Assembly (NCBI GenBank): GCA_963786225.1
Contig: CAWAYQ010000013.1
Span: 41,797-105,796 of the forward strand
Direction of reading: 5' to 3'
Source of the DNA: Flaviflagellibacter sp963786225
GTDB lineage: Bacteria > Pseudomonadota > Alphaproteobacteria > Rhizobiales > Methylopilaceae
Length of the DNA stretch: 64,000 nucleotides
Part shown: in pieces, positions 9,400 to 18,338 of the stretch
Layout of the letters: every line of letters starts with the position of its first letter
Numbering within the stretch: the first letter of the stretch is position 1
Notes under the pieces: model-generated
Told to the model about the DNA's origin: nothing
The model's database searches: none
Seen by the model: the letters and a program-made list of their open reading frames with translations, nothing else
Made by a program: the position numbers and the translations under genes

Positions 9400-10666
9400 T
9401 CACTGAACGGCGGACGGATTGTCCAGGCTGTCCGACCCTTCGACTTCGATCTTGAGGCCGAGCGCCGCAACCACGCCCTCAACGGCGTGGGCCTGGGCGA
9501 CGAGCGCGTCGACCACGTCCTGCACTACCTTGTTGCCCTCGGCGTTCCCCTCCCCGATCATCTGGTCGTAGGCTTCCTTGCCGCTGTCGGCGCGCGTCTT
9601 CATCACGCCCATCGCCGCATCGGTCTTGGCGAATGCGGCTTCAAGTGCGGCGGCTTCCTTCGGCGCCTTTTCCTTGGCGTAGGCGGCGAGGCCGGGGCCT
9701 TCCGTGACCTTGCCGTCGGTCGACTTGTAGCTGCCCTTGTAGAGCGCGATCATTCCCTGCTCGTCATAGAAATGCGAGTTGTGGGTGTTGTCGGAGAAGC
9801 AGTCGTGCTCTTCCTCCGGATCGTGGAGGATGAGGCCGAGCTTGATGCGCTCGCCCGCGAGTTCGCCGTAGGACAGCGAACCGAGGCCGGTCAGGATCGT
9901 GGCGAGACCGTCGTTCGCCGCCTTGCCCGTGACGTCCTTACGCGCGTCGCCGTCCTTGCCCCAGGACGCGACCATCTCTTCGAGATCGTCGACCAGGAGA
10001 TCGGTCGCCGATTTCAGATACGCGGCGCGGCGGTCGCAATTGCCGTTGGTGCAGGCCTTGGTGTCGAAATCTGTCGCCTTGCGGTCGCCCGCGCCCGGCC
10101 CGGTGCCGTTGAGGTCCTGGCCCCAGAGCAGGAATTCGATCGCGTGATAGCCGATCGCGACGTTCGAACTCGACGCCGCCCACTTCCTGCAGGCTCTTGA
10201 TGAGGTCCTTGTTGATTGTCGTCGCGTCGATCGCGTCCTTGCCGACCTGGATCTTGGTGTTGGCGATGACGTTCGCCGAATAGGCCGGGTTCTCGTCCGA
10301 GGTCCCGTAGGACGTTCCGTCGACGTAATCGATCAGCCCCTCGTCGAGCGGCCAGGCATTCACGCGACCCTCCCAGTCATCGACGATGGAATTGCCGAAA
10401 CGGTAGCCTTCGCTCTGCTGATAGGGAACGCGCGCGGCCTTCCAGGCGGTGCGAGCGGCCTTCAGATTGTCTTCGGTCGGCGCGGCCAGGAACGCGTCCA
10501 CCGCGGTCTGAAGCTCTTTCGCCTTGGCGAGGCTGTCCGAGTAGATGGCTTCCGCCACGTTCGCGTAGGTCTGAACCACGGCGTCCGCCTTTGTCGCCGC
10601 AAAGGCCGGAGCGGCCAGGGCTGCCGTCAATGCGGCAGCCGAAATCATCGTGCGAAGAAAATTCAT
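9400..10666 (-). CDS. Imelysin-family protein, frame interrupted by one extra base near 10167
   Basis: First gene of the operon, with a clean Sec signal peptide (residues 1-23, ending APAFA). Frame 1 reads to KSLQEVGGVE and then loses the family; deleting one A at 10167-10168 restores VGGVESNVAIGYHAIEF, with the imelysin GYHAIE motif, and continues to residue 421 without a stop. The C-terminal half contains LGLILHDPEEEHDCFSDNTH, strongly family-like. The product is thus normal in length and only one base is wrong. Either a consensus error or a very recent frameshift explains it. Role: iron-linked periplasmic protein (IrpA type). Confidence 0.8.
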
Positions 10667-11040
10667 TGTCTGTCTCCAGTTGCCGTTTGGGCGGCTGATG
10701 CGCGGCCGCGCTCGAGGGTGGCCTGAGGAGCGCCAAAGCCGCGGTCCACCGTGCGGAAAAGCCCCAACGGGTCCAAGTTGTCAATTGACGTTTGCTTTGT
10801 TTTTAATTGGAATAAATCGAATATAGGAAGTAAATCGCCAATTCTGGAAGATTTAAAATCTGTCTCTATCCTCGAATACATCGTGAATGCTATGAGCCTG
10901 CATTTGCAACTCAGAGCTGCCCCTTTCTTGTGCGCTCTAAACTGAGTGCCTAAAAAATAGCCCTGCCCTCCACAGGGCAAACTTTCCCCTTCGCGCGCGG
11001 AATCCCCGGATCCTCCAGTGGAATCAACGCCCCCGGACCA
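10667..11040. promoter_or_regulatory. A+T-rich divergent control region of the imelysin and urt operons
   Basis: This 374-bp stretch has no supported gene. Its centre (about 10785-10880) is far richer in A and T than its surroundings. It must hold the imelysin promoter (leftward). A near-palindrome TGAATGC-9nt-GCATTTG (10884-10906) and TGA-15nt-TCA (10893-10913) resemble Fur/Mur-like boxes but no published consensus matches exactly, so iron control is only a suggestion. A hairpin GCCCTG-7nt-CAGGGC lies at about 10962-10980. Confidence 0.35.
10932..10949. promoter_or_regulatory. Candidate NtrC-type enhancer site
   Basis: GCGCTC-TAAACT-GAGTGC is an inverted repeat with one mismatch against GCAC-spacer-GTGC half-sites. 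It is about 95 bp upstream of the sigma-54 promoter, the distance expected for an NtrC activator site. The match is partial and only the pairing with the sigma-54 promoter makes it credible. Confidence 0.3.
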
Positions 11041-11056
11041 TGGCACGCGGCTTGCT
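11041..11056 (+). promoter_or_regulatory. Sigma-54 (RpoN) promoter of the urt operon
   Basis: TGGCAC-GCGGC-TTGCT matches the consensus TGGCAC-N5-TTGCW at every conserved position, with the -24 GG at 11042-11043 and the -12 GC at 11054-11055. Transcription would begin near 11067, about 48 nt before the urtA ATG. It places urea uptake under nitrogen (NtrC/RpoN) control. Confidence 0.75.
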
Positions 11057-11114
11057 GACAACCTCTCGTAGGGGGCTGTCCGCAGCCGACCCAGGACAGG
11101 AATGGAGAGGCGTA

Positions 11115-12419
11115 ATGCTCAAACTTATCAAGAACGCGACGAAGGCGGCGACCCTGCTCGCGGCCTCGTCGGTGCTGGCCGGCGGTCTTTCCGCCGCCTC
11201 GGCCCAGGAAACGATCAAGGTCGGCGTTCTGCACTCGCTGTCGGGCACGATGGCGATTTCGGAAACGACGCTGAAGGACACGATGCTCTTCCTCATCGAC
11301 GAGCAGAACAAGAAGGGCGGCCTGCTCGGCAAGAAGCTTGAAGCGGTCGTCGTCGACCCGGCGTCCAACTGGCCACTGTTCGCCGAAAAGGCGAAAGAGC
11401 TGATTGCGCAGGACAAGGTCGCGGCCGTGTTCGGCTGCTGGACCTCGTCGTCTCGCAAGTCCGTACTCCCGGTCTTCAAGGAGCTGAACTCGATCCTCTT
11501 CTATCCCGTCCAGTACGAGGGTGAAGAAAGCGAGCGCAACGTGTTCTACACCGGTGCCGCCCCGAACCAGCAGGCCATTCCGGCTGTCGATTATCTGATG
11601 TCGAAGGACGGCGGCGAAGTGAAGCGCTGGGTTCTGGCCGGCACCGACTACGTCTATCCGCGCACGACGAACAAGATCCTTGAGGCTTACCTGAAGTCCA
11701 AGGGCGTCGCCGCCGAAGACATCATGATCAACTACACGCCGTTCGGTCATTCCGATTGGCAGACCATCGTGTCGGACATCAAGAAGTTCGGCTCGGCGGG
11801 CAAGAAGACGGCCGTCGTCTCCACCATCAACGGCGACGCCAACGTGCCGTTCTACAAGGAGCTCGGCAACCAGGGCATCGCCGCGACCGACATCCCGGTC
11901 GTCGCGTTCTCAGTCGGCGAAGAGGAACTCGCCGGTCTCGACACCAAGCCGCTTCTCGGCCATCTCGCCGCGTGGAACTACTTCCAGTCCGTTGAAGATC
12001 CCGCCAACGCCGCCTTCATCAAGTCCTGGCAGGAGTACACGAAGAACCCGAAGCGCGTGACCAACGACCCGATGGAAGCCCATGTCATTGGCTTCAATAT
12101 GTGGGTCAAGGCGGTCGAGAAGGCCGGCACCACCGATCCGGACAAGGTCATCGACGCGATTGTCGGCATCGAAGTTCCGAACCTCACCGGCGGCACCTCG
12201 GTCATGCTTCCGAACCACCACATCACGAAGCCCGTCCTGATCGGCGAGATCAAGGAAGACGGCCAGTTCGACGTGGTGTGGAAAACCGAAAAGCTCGTTC
12301 CCGGCGACGCCTGGACCGATTTCCTCGAAGGCTCCAAGGAACTGGACGCCGACTGGGTGACGCTCAAGTGCGGTAACTACAACACCAAGACGAAGAAGTG
12401 CGGCGGTCAGGCCTCGTAA
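11115..12419 (+). CDS. urtA: Urea ABC transporter, periplasmic substrate-binding protein
   Basis: A 434-residue protein: signal peptide (residues 1-30, ending AASAQ) and a Leu/Ile/Val-type periplasmic binding domain. IKVGVLHSLSGTMAISE, VAAVFGCWTSSSRKSVLPV and NSILFYPVQYEGEE are diagnostic of UrtA. It delivers urea to UrtBC. The start ATG 11115 follows GGAGAGG and begins the signal peptide, whereas the frame also opens at 11040 without a signal. It heads the urtABCDE-ureD operon, with a sigma-54 promoter upstream and a hairpin directly after its stop. Confidence 0.95.
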   Translation: MLKLIKNATKAATLLAASSVLAGGLSAASAQETIKVGVLHSLSGTMAISETTLKDTMLFLIDEQNKKGGLLGKKLEAVVVDPASNWPLFAEKAKELIAQDKVAAVFGCWTSSSRKSVLPVFKELNSILFYPVQYEGEESERNVFYTGAAPNQQAIPAVDYLMSKDGGEVKRWVLAGTDYVYPRTTNKILEAYLKSKGVAAEDIMINYTPFGHSDWQTIVSDIKKFGSAGKKTAVVSTINGDANVPFYKELGNQGIAATDIPVVAFSVGEEELAGLDTKPLLGHLAAWNYFQSVEDPANAAFIKSWQEYTKNPKRVTNDPMEAHVIGFNMWVKAVEKAGTTDPDKVIDAIVGIEVPNLTGGTSVMLPNHHITKPVLIGEIKEDGQFDVVWKTEKLVPGDAWTDFLEGSKELDADWVTLKCGNYNTKTKKCGGQAS

Positions 12420-12444
12420 CCTCCCAAGCGAACTGACGCCTACC

Positions 12445-12476
12445 GGGGAGGCGGCGTGCGGCCGCCTCCCCATTTT
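12445..12476 (+). terminator. Hairpin after urtA (attenuator or partial terminator)
   Basis: A perfect 11-bp stem GGGGAGGCGGC / GCCGCCTCCCC with a GTGCG loop is followed by ATTTTC. Placed between urtA and urtB it should keep the binding protein in excess of the membrane subunits, by early termination or by 3'-end protection of urtA mRNA. Confidence 0.65.
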
Positions 12477-12500
12477 CATCAACAACACGCGCTGGGACCC

Positions 12501-14108
12501 ATGACCTTCGTATTCTTCCGGCGGCTGGCGCTGATCCTCATCATCGCGCTGGCGTCTTTTTCCGCACCCGCTTCGGCTGACCCGGCCGATGACGCGCTCG
12601 CGCTGTTTGCGACCGACAGCTTCAACGACACCGCCGCGGGAATCGAGGCGATCGGCAAGTCCGGCCATCCCGGAGCGACGGCGATCATCGCCGCGCTCGC
12701 GACCGGCAAACTGTTCTTCGATCCGGCCACGAAGGCCGTCTATTACCGCGACGCATCCGGCAAGCTGTTCGACGCGAAGAGCTTCACCGAGGCTTCCGCG
12801 GCGCCCGCCGGCCTGAAGGCGGTGCGGCTGAACAACCGCCTGCGCACGATCGTGCAGGCCGCAGCGGGCTCGCTCGACATCATTTCCGAAGACCCGGCCA
12901 AGCGCATGACCGCCGCCAACGCGGTGTTCAAATCGCGCGACGCCTCGGCCCTGCCGGCGATCGACACCGCTCTGGCCAAGGAAAAAGACGGCCGCGCAAA
13001 GGCCGCGCTGGAAGCCGCGCGCGCCGCGATCGTCGTCACCTTTCCCGGCGCGTCCGATGCCGACCGCATTGCCGCGATCGGCACGATCGCGAAACGCGCT
13101 GACGGCGATGCCGCCGCCCTCCTCCGTTCGCTCCCGGCCGATCTGCCGGAGACCGTGAAGGCCGCCGCCGCCACCGCCCTTTCGGGCATCGAGATGAAGC
13201 AGGCCGCATGGGCCGCCGCGCAGAACGTGGTCTACGGAATCTCGCTCGGCTCGGTTCTGCTGCTCGCCGCCGTCGGCCTCGCCATCACCTTCGGCCAGAT
13301 GGGCGTCATCAACATGGCGCACGGCGAAATGGTGATGATCGGGGCCTATGTCACCTTCATGGTGCAGGAGGTGATCCGCACCTCCGCACCTGGCCTGTTC
13401 GATTATTCGCTGTTCATCGCGATCCCCCTCGCCTTCATCGTGGCGGGCGCGGTCGGCGTTGCCATCGAGCGCAGTGTCATCCGCTTCCTGTATGGACGCC
13501 CGCTCGAAACATTGCTCGCCACCTGGGGTATTTCGCTGATCCTGCAGCAGGCCGTGCGCTCGATCTTCGGCCCCACCAACCGCGAAGTCGGGACGCCGGC
13601 CTGGATGTCCGGCTCGTTCGACCTCGGCGGCCTCACCCTCACCTATAACCGCATCGCGATCATCGTCTTCTCGATGATGGTGTTCTTCGCGCTGCTGCTG
13701 GTCCTGAAGAAGACGGCGCTCGGCCTCCAGGTCCGCGCCGTGACGCAGAACCGGCGCATGGCCGCCGCCATGGGCATCCGCACCGACTGGATCGACGCCA
13801 TGACCTTCGGCCTCGGCTCGGGCGTTGCCGGCATGGCGGGCGTGGCGCTCAGCCAGATCGACAATGTCTCGCCCAATCTTGGCCAGAACTACATCATCGA
13901 CAGCTTCATGGTCGTCGTGTTCGGCGGGGTCGGCAATCTCTGGGGCACGCTTGTGGGCGCGATGACGCTCGGCGTGGCCAACAAATTCCTCGAACCCTAC
14001 GCAGGCGCGGTGCTCGGCAAGATCCTTCTTCTCGTTGCCATCATCCTGTTCATCCAAAAGCGTCCGCGCGGGCTGTTCGCCCTCAAGGGCCGGGCGGTGG
14101 AAGCATGA
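12501..14108 (+). CDS. urtB: Urea ABC transporter, permease with N-terminal periplasmic domain
   Basis: 535 residues. A signal-like segment (1-24) and a helical periplasmic region (to about 235) precede the LivH-type permease domain from about 240, with VGLAITFGQMGVINMAHGE and VFGGVGNLWGTLVGA. This two-part layout is typical of UrtB. The start ATG 12501 was chosen because it begins the signal; the earlier start at 12456 adds no conserved sequence. It forms the channel with UrtC. The gap to urtC holds a 100-nt repeat. Confidence 0.93.
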   Translation: MTFVFFRRLALILIIALASFSAPASADPADDALALFATDSFNDTAAGIEAIGKSGHPGATAIIAALATGKLFFDPATKAVYYRDASGKLFDAKSFTEASAAPAGLKAVRLNNRLRTIVQAAAGSLDIISEDPAKRMTAANAVFKSRDASALPAIDTALAKEKDGRAKAALEAARAAIVVTFPGASDADRIAAIGTIAKRADGDAAALLRSLPADLPETVKAAAATALSGIEMKQAAWAAAQNVVYGISLGSVLLLAAVGLAITFGQMGVINMAHGEMVMIGAYVTFMVQEVIRTSAPGLFDYSLFIAIPLAFIVAGAVGVAIERSVIRFLYGRPLETLLATWGISLILQQAVRSIFGPTNREVGTPAWMSGSFDLGGLTLTYNRIAIIVFSMMVFFALLLVLKKTALGLQVRAVTQNRRMAAAMGIRTDWIDAMTFGLGSGVAGMAGVALSQIDNVSPNLGQNYIIDSFMVVVFGGVGNLWGTLVGAMTLGVANKFLEPYAGAVLGKILLLVAIILFIQKRPRGLFALKGRAVEA

Positions 14109-14136
14109 GGACGTCAGCGATCGTTCTCATATCCCG

Positions 14137-14245
14137 GAAGGCGCGCAGCGCCTGTCCGGGATCCATACTCCGCAGCATCAGCGATGGAGCCGCACCCTCA
14201 CGGCGTATGGGTCCCGGGCTCTGCTTCGCAGCCCCGGGACATACG
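14137..14245. repeat. CCCGGG-type palindromic repeat between urtB and urtC
   Basis: It contains GCGCAGCGCCTGTCCGGGAT, CATACTCCGCAGCAT and, after a short spacer, GGGTCCCGGGCTCTGC-TTC-GCAGCCCCGGGAC, which folds into a hairpin. A related, inverted copy lies at 45331-45446. It sits inside the urt operon, so it must be transcribed with it. Such repeats occur in many Hyphomicrobiales genomes. Confidence 0.7.
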
Positions 14246-14256
14246 GGTGACAACAC

Positions 14257-15408
14257 ATGATCCGCCATCTCGACCGCACCGGCTGGATTTTCCTCGGACT
14301 GGTGATCGCCGCGGGTTTCCTGATCCCAATTCTCAATCTCTGGGTTCCGGCAGGCACGTTCGGCCATGTGCCGGATTATCTCGTCCCGCTGCTCGGCAAA
14401 TATCTCTGCTTCGCTTTGCTCGCGATCTCGATCGACCTGATCTGGGGCTATGCCGGAATCCTGTCGCTCGGCCACGGCGCGTTCTTCGCGCTCGGCGGCT
14501 ATGCGATGGGTATGTACCTGATGCGCCAAATCGGCACGCGCGGCGTCTACGCCGATCCGATCCTGCCGGATTTCATGGTGTTCCTGAACTACAAGGAACT
14601 CCCCTGGTTCTGGCATGGCTTCGACATGTTCTGGTTCGCCATGATCATGGTGATCCTGGTTCCCGCGCTGCTGGCCTTCATTTTCGGCTGGTTCGCCTTC
14701 CGCTCGCGGGTCACCGGCGTCTATCTGTCGATCATCACGCAGGCCATGGTGTTTGCCCTGATGCTCGCCTTCTTCCGCAACGATATGGGCTTCGGCGGCA
14801 ATAACGGCTTCACCGACTTCAAGGACATTCTGGGCTTCAACGTCCAGGCGGCGGAAACCCGCGCCGTCCTGTTTTTCCTGTCGGCGATGGCGCTCGCGGG
14901 CGGTTATCTGCTCTGCCGCATGATCGTCACCTCGAAGCTCGGCAAGGTTCTGGTCGCGATCCGCGACGCCGAAAGCCGCACGCGCTTCATCGGCTACCGG
15001 GTCGAGAACTACAAACTCTTCGTCTTCGTCCTGTCCGCCATGATCGCGGGCGTCGCGGGGGCGCTGTATGTGCCGCAGGTCGGGATCATCAACCCGTCGG
15101 AATTCGCACCCGCCAATTCCATCGAAATGGTGATCTGGGTCGCGGTCGGCGGGCGCGGTACGCTTGTGGGCGCGGCGCTCGGCGCGCTGGTCGTCAATGC
15201 CGGCAAAACCTGGTTCACGGGCGTCCTGCCGAGCCTGTGGCTGTTTGCACTCGGCGGCCTGTTCGTCTTCGTCACTTTGTTCCTGCCCAAGGGCATTCTC
15301 GGCACGATCTCGACCGGCTGGGAAAAGACGCGGCGGCGCTTCCGGTCGCACGGTTCGGTTCCTTCCCCTTCCCCTGTCCCGGCCCCTGTTCCCAGCGCGG
15401 CGGAGTGA
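14257..15408 (+). CDS. urtC: Urea ABC transporter, second permease
   Basis: 383 residues with about nine membrane segments of the LivM type. SIDLIWGYAGILSLGHGAFFALGGYAMGMYL and GKVLVAIRDAESRTRFIGY are family signatures, and the latter is the loop that couples to the ATPases. It pairs with UrtB in the inner membrane. The C-terminal tail is Pro/Ser-rich (PSPSPVPAPVPSAAE). It is separated from urtD by 4 bp, so it is translated with it. Confidence 0.93.
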   Translation: MIRHLDRTGWIFLGLVIAAGFLIPILNLWVPAGTFGHVPDYLVPLLGKYLCFALLAISIDLIWGYAGILSLGHGAFFALGGYAMGMYLMRQIGTRGVYADPILPDFMVFLNYKELPWFWHGFDMFWFAMIMVILVPALLAFIFGWFAFRSRVTGVYLSIITQAMVFALMLAFFRNDMGFGGNNGFTDFKDILGFNVQAAETRAVLFFLSAMALAGGYLLCRMIVTSKLGKVLVAIRDAESRTRFIGYRVENYKLFVFVLSAMIAGVAGALYVPQVGIINPSEFAPANSIEMVIWVAVGGRGTLVGAALGALVVNAGKTWFTGVLPSLWLFALGGLFVFVTLFLPKGILGTISTGWEKTRRRFRSHGSVPSPSPVPAPVPSAAE

Positions 15409-15412
15409 GATC

Positions 15413-16189
15413 ATGAGCGGCCTTGTTCCGGACGGCGAACTCCCCACCCTCACCCCGACCCTGCTCTATCTCGACGGCGTCACGGTTTCGTTCGACGGTT
15501 TCCGCGCGCTGAACTCGCTGTCGCTCGCCATCGACGAAGCCGAGATGCGCGCCATCATCGGCCCGAACGGCGCCGGCAAGACGACGATGATGGACGTCAT
15601 TACCGGCAAGACCCGGCCGAACGAGGGCATTGCACTCTTCGCCGGCCAGCATGACCTGACGGCGCTCGACGAAGCCGCGATCGCGACGCTTGGCATCGGC
15701 CGCAAGTTCCAGACGCCGACCGTGTTCGAGATGCACACGGTCGAAGACAATATCCTGCTCGCGCTGAAGGCCGACCGCCGTCCGCTCAGTGCCCTGTTCT
15801 CGCGCCGCACGGCGCAGGAAAGGGAGCGCGTCGACGCCCTGCTCGAACGCATCCGTCTGAAGGATCATCGCAGCCGCAAGGCCTCCGAACTCAGCCACGG
15901 CCAGAAGCAATGGCTCGAAATCGGCATGCTCCTGGCGCAGGAACCGCGCGTTCTTCTGGTCGACGAGCCGGCCGCCGGCATGACCGACCAGGAAACCGCC
16001 GACACCGCCGACCTCCTGCGTGAGATCGCAAAGACGCGCTCCGTCGTCGTCGTCGAGCACGACATGGTGTTCGTGCGCGACCTCGGCGTGAAGGTGACGT
16101 GCCTGCACGAAGGCTCGGTTCTGGCGGAAGGCTCGCTCGATCAGGTCTCGGCCGACGAGCGCGTCATCGAAGTCTATCTGGGGCGCTGA
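15413..16189 (+). CDS. urtD: Urea ABC transporter, ATP-binding subunit
   Basis: 258 residues. Walker A GPNGAGKTT (about 54-62), signature LSHGQKQWLEIGM (UrtD type, instead of LSGGQ), Walker B LLVDEPAAGMTDQE, and a conserved His switch in VVVEHDM are all present. The start ATG 15413 follows the urtC stop by 4 bp with GGAG upstream, and is within the frame that opens earlier at 15164. It hydrolyses ATP on the cytoplasmic face for urea import and pairs with UrtE. Confidence 0.94.
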   Translation: MSGLVPDGELPTLTPTLLYLDGVTVSFDGFRALNSLSLAIDEAEMRAIIGPNGAGKTTMMDVITGKTRPNEGIALFAGQHDLTALDEAAIATLGIGRKFQTPTVFEMHTVEDNILLALKADRRPLSALFSRRTAQERERVDALLERIRLKDHRSRKASELSHGQKQWLEIGMLLAQEPRVLLVDEPAAGMTDQETADTADLLREIAKTRSVVVVEHDMVFVRDLGVKVTCLHEGSVLAEGSLDQVSADERVIEVYLGR

Positions 16190-16192
16190 TCC

Positions 16193-16888
16193 ATGCTGAC
16201 GGTCGACAACCTCTCGCTCCATTACGGAGCCGCCCGGGCGCTGAACAGGGTTTCGCTGACCGCGAAACCGGGCGAGGTCACCTGCGTGCTCGGCCGCAAC
16301 GGCGTCGGCAAGACCTCGCTGATGCGCGCAATCGTCGGTCACCGTCCGATCTCCGGCGGCAGGATCGGTTTCGCCGACCACGATCTCACACCGCTCCGCA
16401 CCTTCCAGCGCGCCAAACTGGGTCTCGCCTATGTGCCTCAGGGCCGCGAGATATTCCCGCTCCTCACGGTGCGCGAGAACCTCGAAACCGGCTTCGCCCC
16501 GCTGCCGCGCGGGCAGAAGACCATTCCGGAAGACATCTTCGTCCTCTTCCCGGTGCTCGAAAGCATGCTGCACCGAAGGGGCGGCGATCTTTCGGGCGGA
16601 CAGCAGCAGCAGCTCGCCATCGGCCGCGCTCTCGTCACCCGGCCGAAGCTTCTCGTTCTCGACGAGCCGACCGAGGGCATACAACCCTCGATCATCAAGG
16701 ATATCGGCCGCGCCATCGTCTACTTGCGCAACAGGGGCGACATGGCCATCGTCCTCGTCGAACAATATTTCGACTTCGCCAAGGAGCTCGCCGACCGCTT
16801 CATCGTCCTTGAGCGGGGCGAAGTGGTGGAGGCCGGCGACAAAAAAGCTCTCGAAGGGGACGATGTACGCAACCGCCTGGTCTTCTGA
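16193..16888 (+). CDS. urtE: Urea ABC transporter, second ATP-binding subunit
   Basis: 231 residues with Walker A GRNGVGKTS (about 34-42), signature LSGGQQQQLAIGRAL, Walker B LLVLDEPTEGIQPS and VLVEQYFDFAKELAD. The IGFADHDLT and GLAYVPQGREIFPLLTV segments mark the LivF/UrtE class. It begins 3 bp after urtD and its end overlaps the start of ureD by 26 bp, so uptake and hydrolysis of urea are encoded as one unit. Confidence 0.94.
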   Translation: MLTVDNLSLHYGAARALNRVSLTAKPGEVTCVLGRNGVGKTSLMRAIVGHRPISGGRIGFADHDLTPLRTFQRAKLGLAYVPQGREIFPLLTVRENLETGFAPLPRGQKTIPEDIFVLFPVLESMLHRRGGDLSGGQQQQLAIGRALVTRPKLLVLDEPTEGIQPSIIKDIGRAIVYLRNRGDMAIVLVEQYFDFAKELADRFIVLERGEVVEAGDKKALEGDDVRNRLVF

Positions 16889-17702
16889 AGCCCATGGCGC
16901 GCCGCGTCGTCAGCGTTCGCATGGCCAAATTTCCTTCGAGGTCGCGCGTTCCGGACCCGATACCCGCCTCGTGCGAATCGCCGAGAGTGGGCCTTCGCGC
17001 ATCCGATTGCCGAATGTCGCGGGAACGACACTCGAAGCCGTCATGATGAACACAGGCGGCGGCGTTGCCTGCGGCGATCGCTTCGACGTGGCGGTGACGG
17101 CCGGCGCGGGTTCCAATCTTGTGATGACGACGCCCGCCGCCGAACGCTGCTACCGTTCGGACGGCCCAATCGCCGCCGTGGATGTCGAACTTCGCGTCGA
17201 GGACGGCGCGAACTTCGCCTGGCTGCCGCAGGAAACCATCCTCTACAACCATGCGCGCCTGCGGCGCCGCCTCACCGCCGAGCTTTCCGGAACCGCGACA
17301 CTGATGATGTTCGAGGCCGTCGTGTTCGGTCGCGTCGCCAAGGGCGAGGTAATCGAACGCGGTCTGTTCGAAGACCGCTGGCGCATCAGCCGCGACGGAC
17401 GCCTCGTCTATGCCGACACGCTGCGCCTCGATGGACCGATCTCCGATCTGATGAAACGTCCCGCTGTCGCCAAAGGCGCGCGGGCGCTCGCAACCTTTCT
17501 TTACATCGCGCCCGACGCCGACGCGCGTATCGACGAAGCGCGCGCATGTCTCGAACACGCCCCCTGCGCTGCCGCAAGCGCGTGGAACGGGCTTCTCGCC
17601 GTGCGATTTCTGGCTCCGGACATTGCCGCGTTGCGTGGCGCCGCGATAGACTTCCTCACCCGTTTCCGGGGCACATCCCTGCCCCGCGTCTGGCATTCAT
17701 AA
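16863..17702 (+). CDS. ureD: Urease accessory protein
   Basis: 279 residues. Sequence blocks TRLVRIAESGPSRIRLPN, VMMNTGGGVACGDRFDV, TTPAAERCYRSDG and LPQETILYNHARLRRR are characteristic of UreD, the scaffold that brings UreF-UreG to apo-urease. The start chosen is ATG 16863 (AGGGG upstream), inside the end of urtE, as most of the first 25 residues are then retained; a later start is possible. It links the urt genes to the ure genes without a gap. Confidence 0.92.
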   Translation: MYATAWSSEAHGAPRRQRSHGQISFEVARSGPDTRLVRIAESGPSRIRLPNVAGTTLEAVMMNTGGGVACGDRFDVAVTAGAGSNLVMTTPAAERCYRSDGPIAAVDVELRVEDGANFAWLPQETILYNHARLRRRLTAELSGTATLMMFEAVVFGRVAKGEVIERGLFEDRWRISRDGRLVYADTLRLDGPISDLMKRPAVAKGARALATFLYIAPDADARIDEARACLEHAPCAAASAWNGLLAVRFLAPDIAALRGAAIDFLTRFRGTSLPRVWHS

Positions 17703-17716
17703 GAAGGACTTACGCT

Positions 17717-18337
17717 GTGAACCTCACACCGCGCGAGAAGGACAAGCTGCTCGTCGCCATGGCCGCCGAAGTTGCGCGCAAGCGCCTGGCGCGCGGCGTA
17801 AAGCTGAACCATCCGGAAGCCATCGCGCTGATCACCGATTTCGTCGTCGAGGGCGCACGCGACGGCCGCACCGTCGCCGACCTGATGGAGGCCGGCGCGC
17901 ATGTCGTCTCCGCAGAACAGGTGATGGACGGAATCTCCGAGATGATCCACGACATCCAGGTCGAGGCCACTTTCCCCGACGGCACCAAGCTCGTGACCGT
18001 ACACCACCCGATCCGCGGCGCGGCGTCGAAGGATGTGCCCGGCAAAGTCACGACCCTGCCCGGCGAGATCCTGTTCAACCACGGCGCGCCGCGCGTGACG
18101 GTCGAGGTCGCGAACACCGGCGACCGGCCGATCCAGGTCGGCAGTCATTACCATTTCTTCGAAGCCAATGCCGGTCTCGCCTTCGACCGTGACAAGACGC
18201 GCGGCATGCGCCTCGACATTGCGCCCGGCACCGCCGTGCGCTTCGAACCCGGAGCCACGCGCGAGGTGACGCTCGTGCCGCTGACGGGAAAAAAGGAAGT
18301 CTACGGCTTCCGTGGAAACGTGATGGGGAAACTCTGA
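17717..18337 (+). CDS. ureAB: Fused urease gamma and beta subunits
   Basis: A single frame of 206 residues joins a UreA-type gamma domain (about 1-100; LTPREKDKLL, HPEAIALITDFVVEGARDG, MIHDIQVEATFPDGTKLV) and a UreB-type beta domain (about 111-206; PGEILFNHG, RPIQVGSHYHFFEANAGLAFDR, GFRGNVMGKL). In most bacteria these are two genes; a fused one is known from Helicobacter UreA and some proteobacteria. The start is GTG 17717 behind AAGAAGGA. It assembles with UreC in the cytoplasm to make urease. Confidence 0.93.
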   Translation: MNLTPREKDKLLVAMAAEVARKRLARGVKLNHPEAIALITDFVVEGARDGRTVADLMEAGAHVVSAEQVMDGISEMIHDIQVEATFPDGTKLVTVHHPIRGAASKDVPGKVTTLPGEILFNHGAPRVTVEVANTGDRPIQVGSHYHFFEANAGLAFDRDKTRGMRLDIAPGTAVRFEPGATREVTLVPLTGKKEVYGFRGNVMGKL

Positions 18338-18338
18338 T

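Noticed and set aside
10785..10880. The A+T-rich patch as foreign DNA or an element end
   Set aside because: It lacks terminal repeats or coding fragments and sits exactly where two divergent promoters are needed.
11910..14057. A 715-codon open frame on the minus strand opposite urtA-urtB
   Set aside because: It lies opposite well-identified urt genes, has no domain resemblance and an Arg/Gly/His-rich composition typical of antisense frames in high-G+C DNA.
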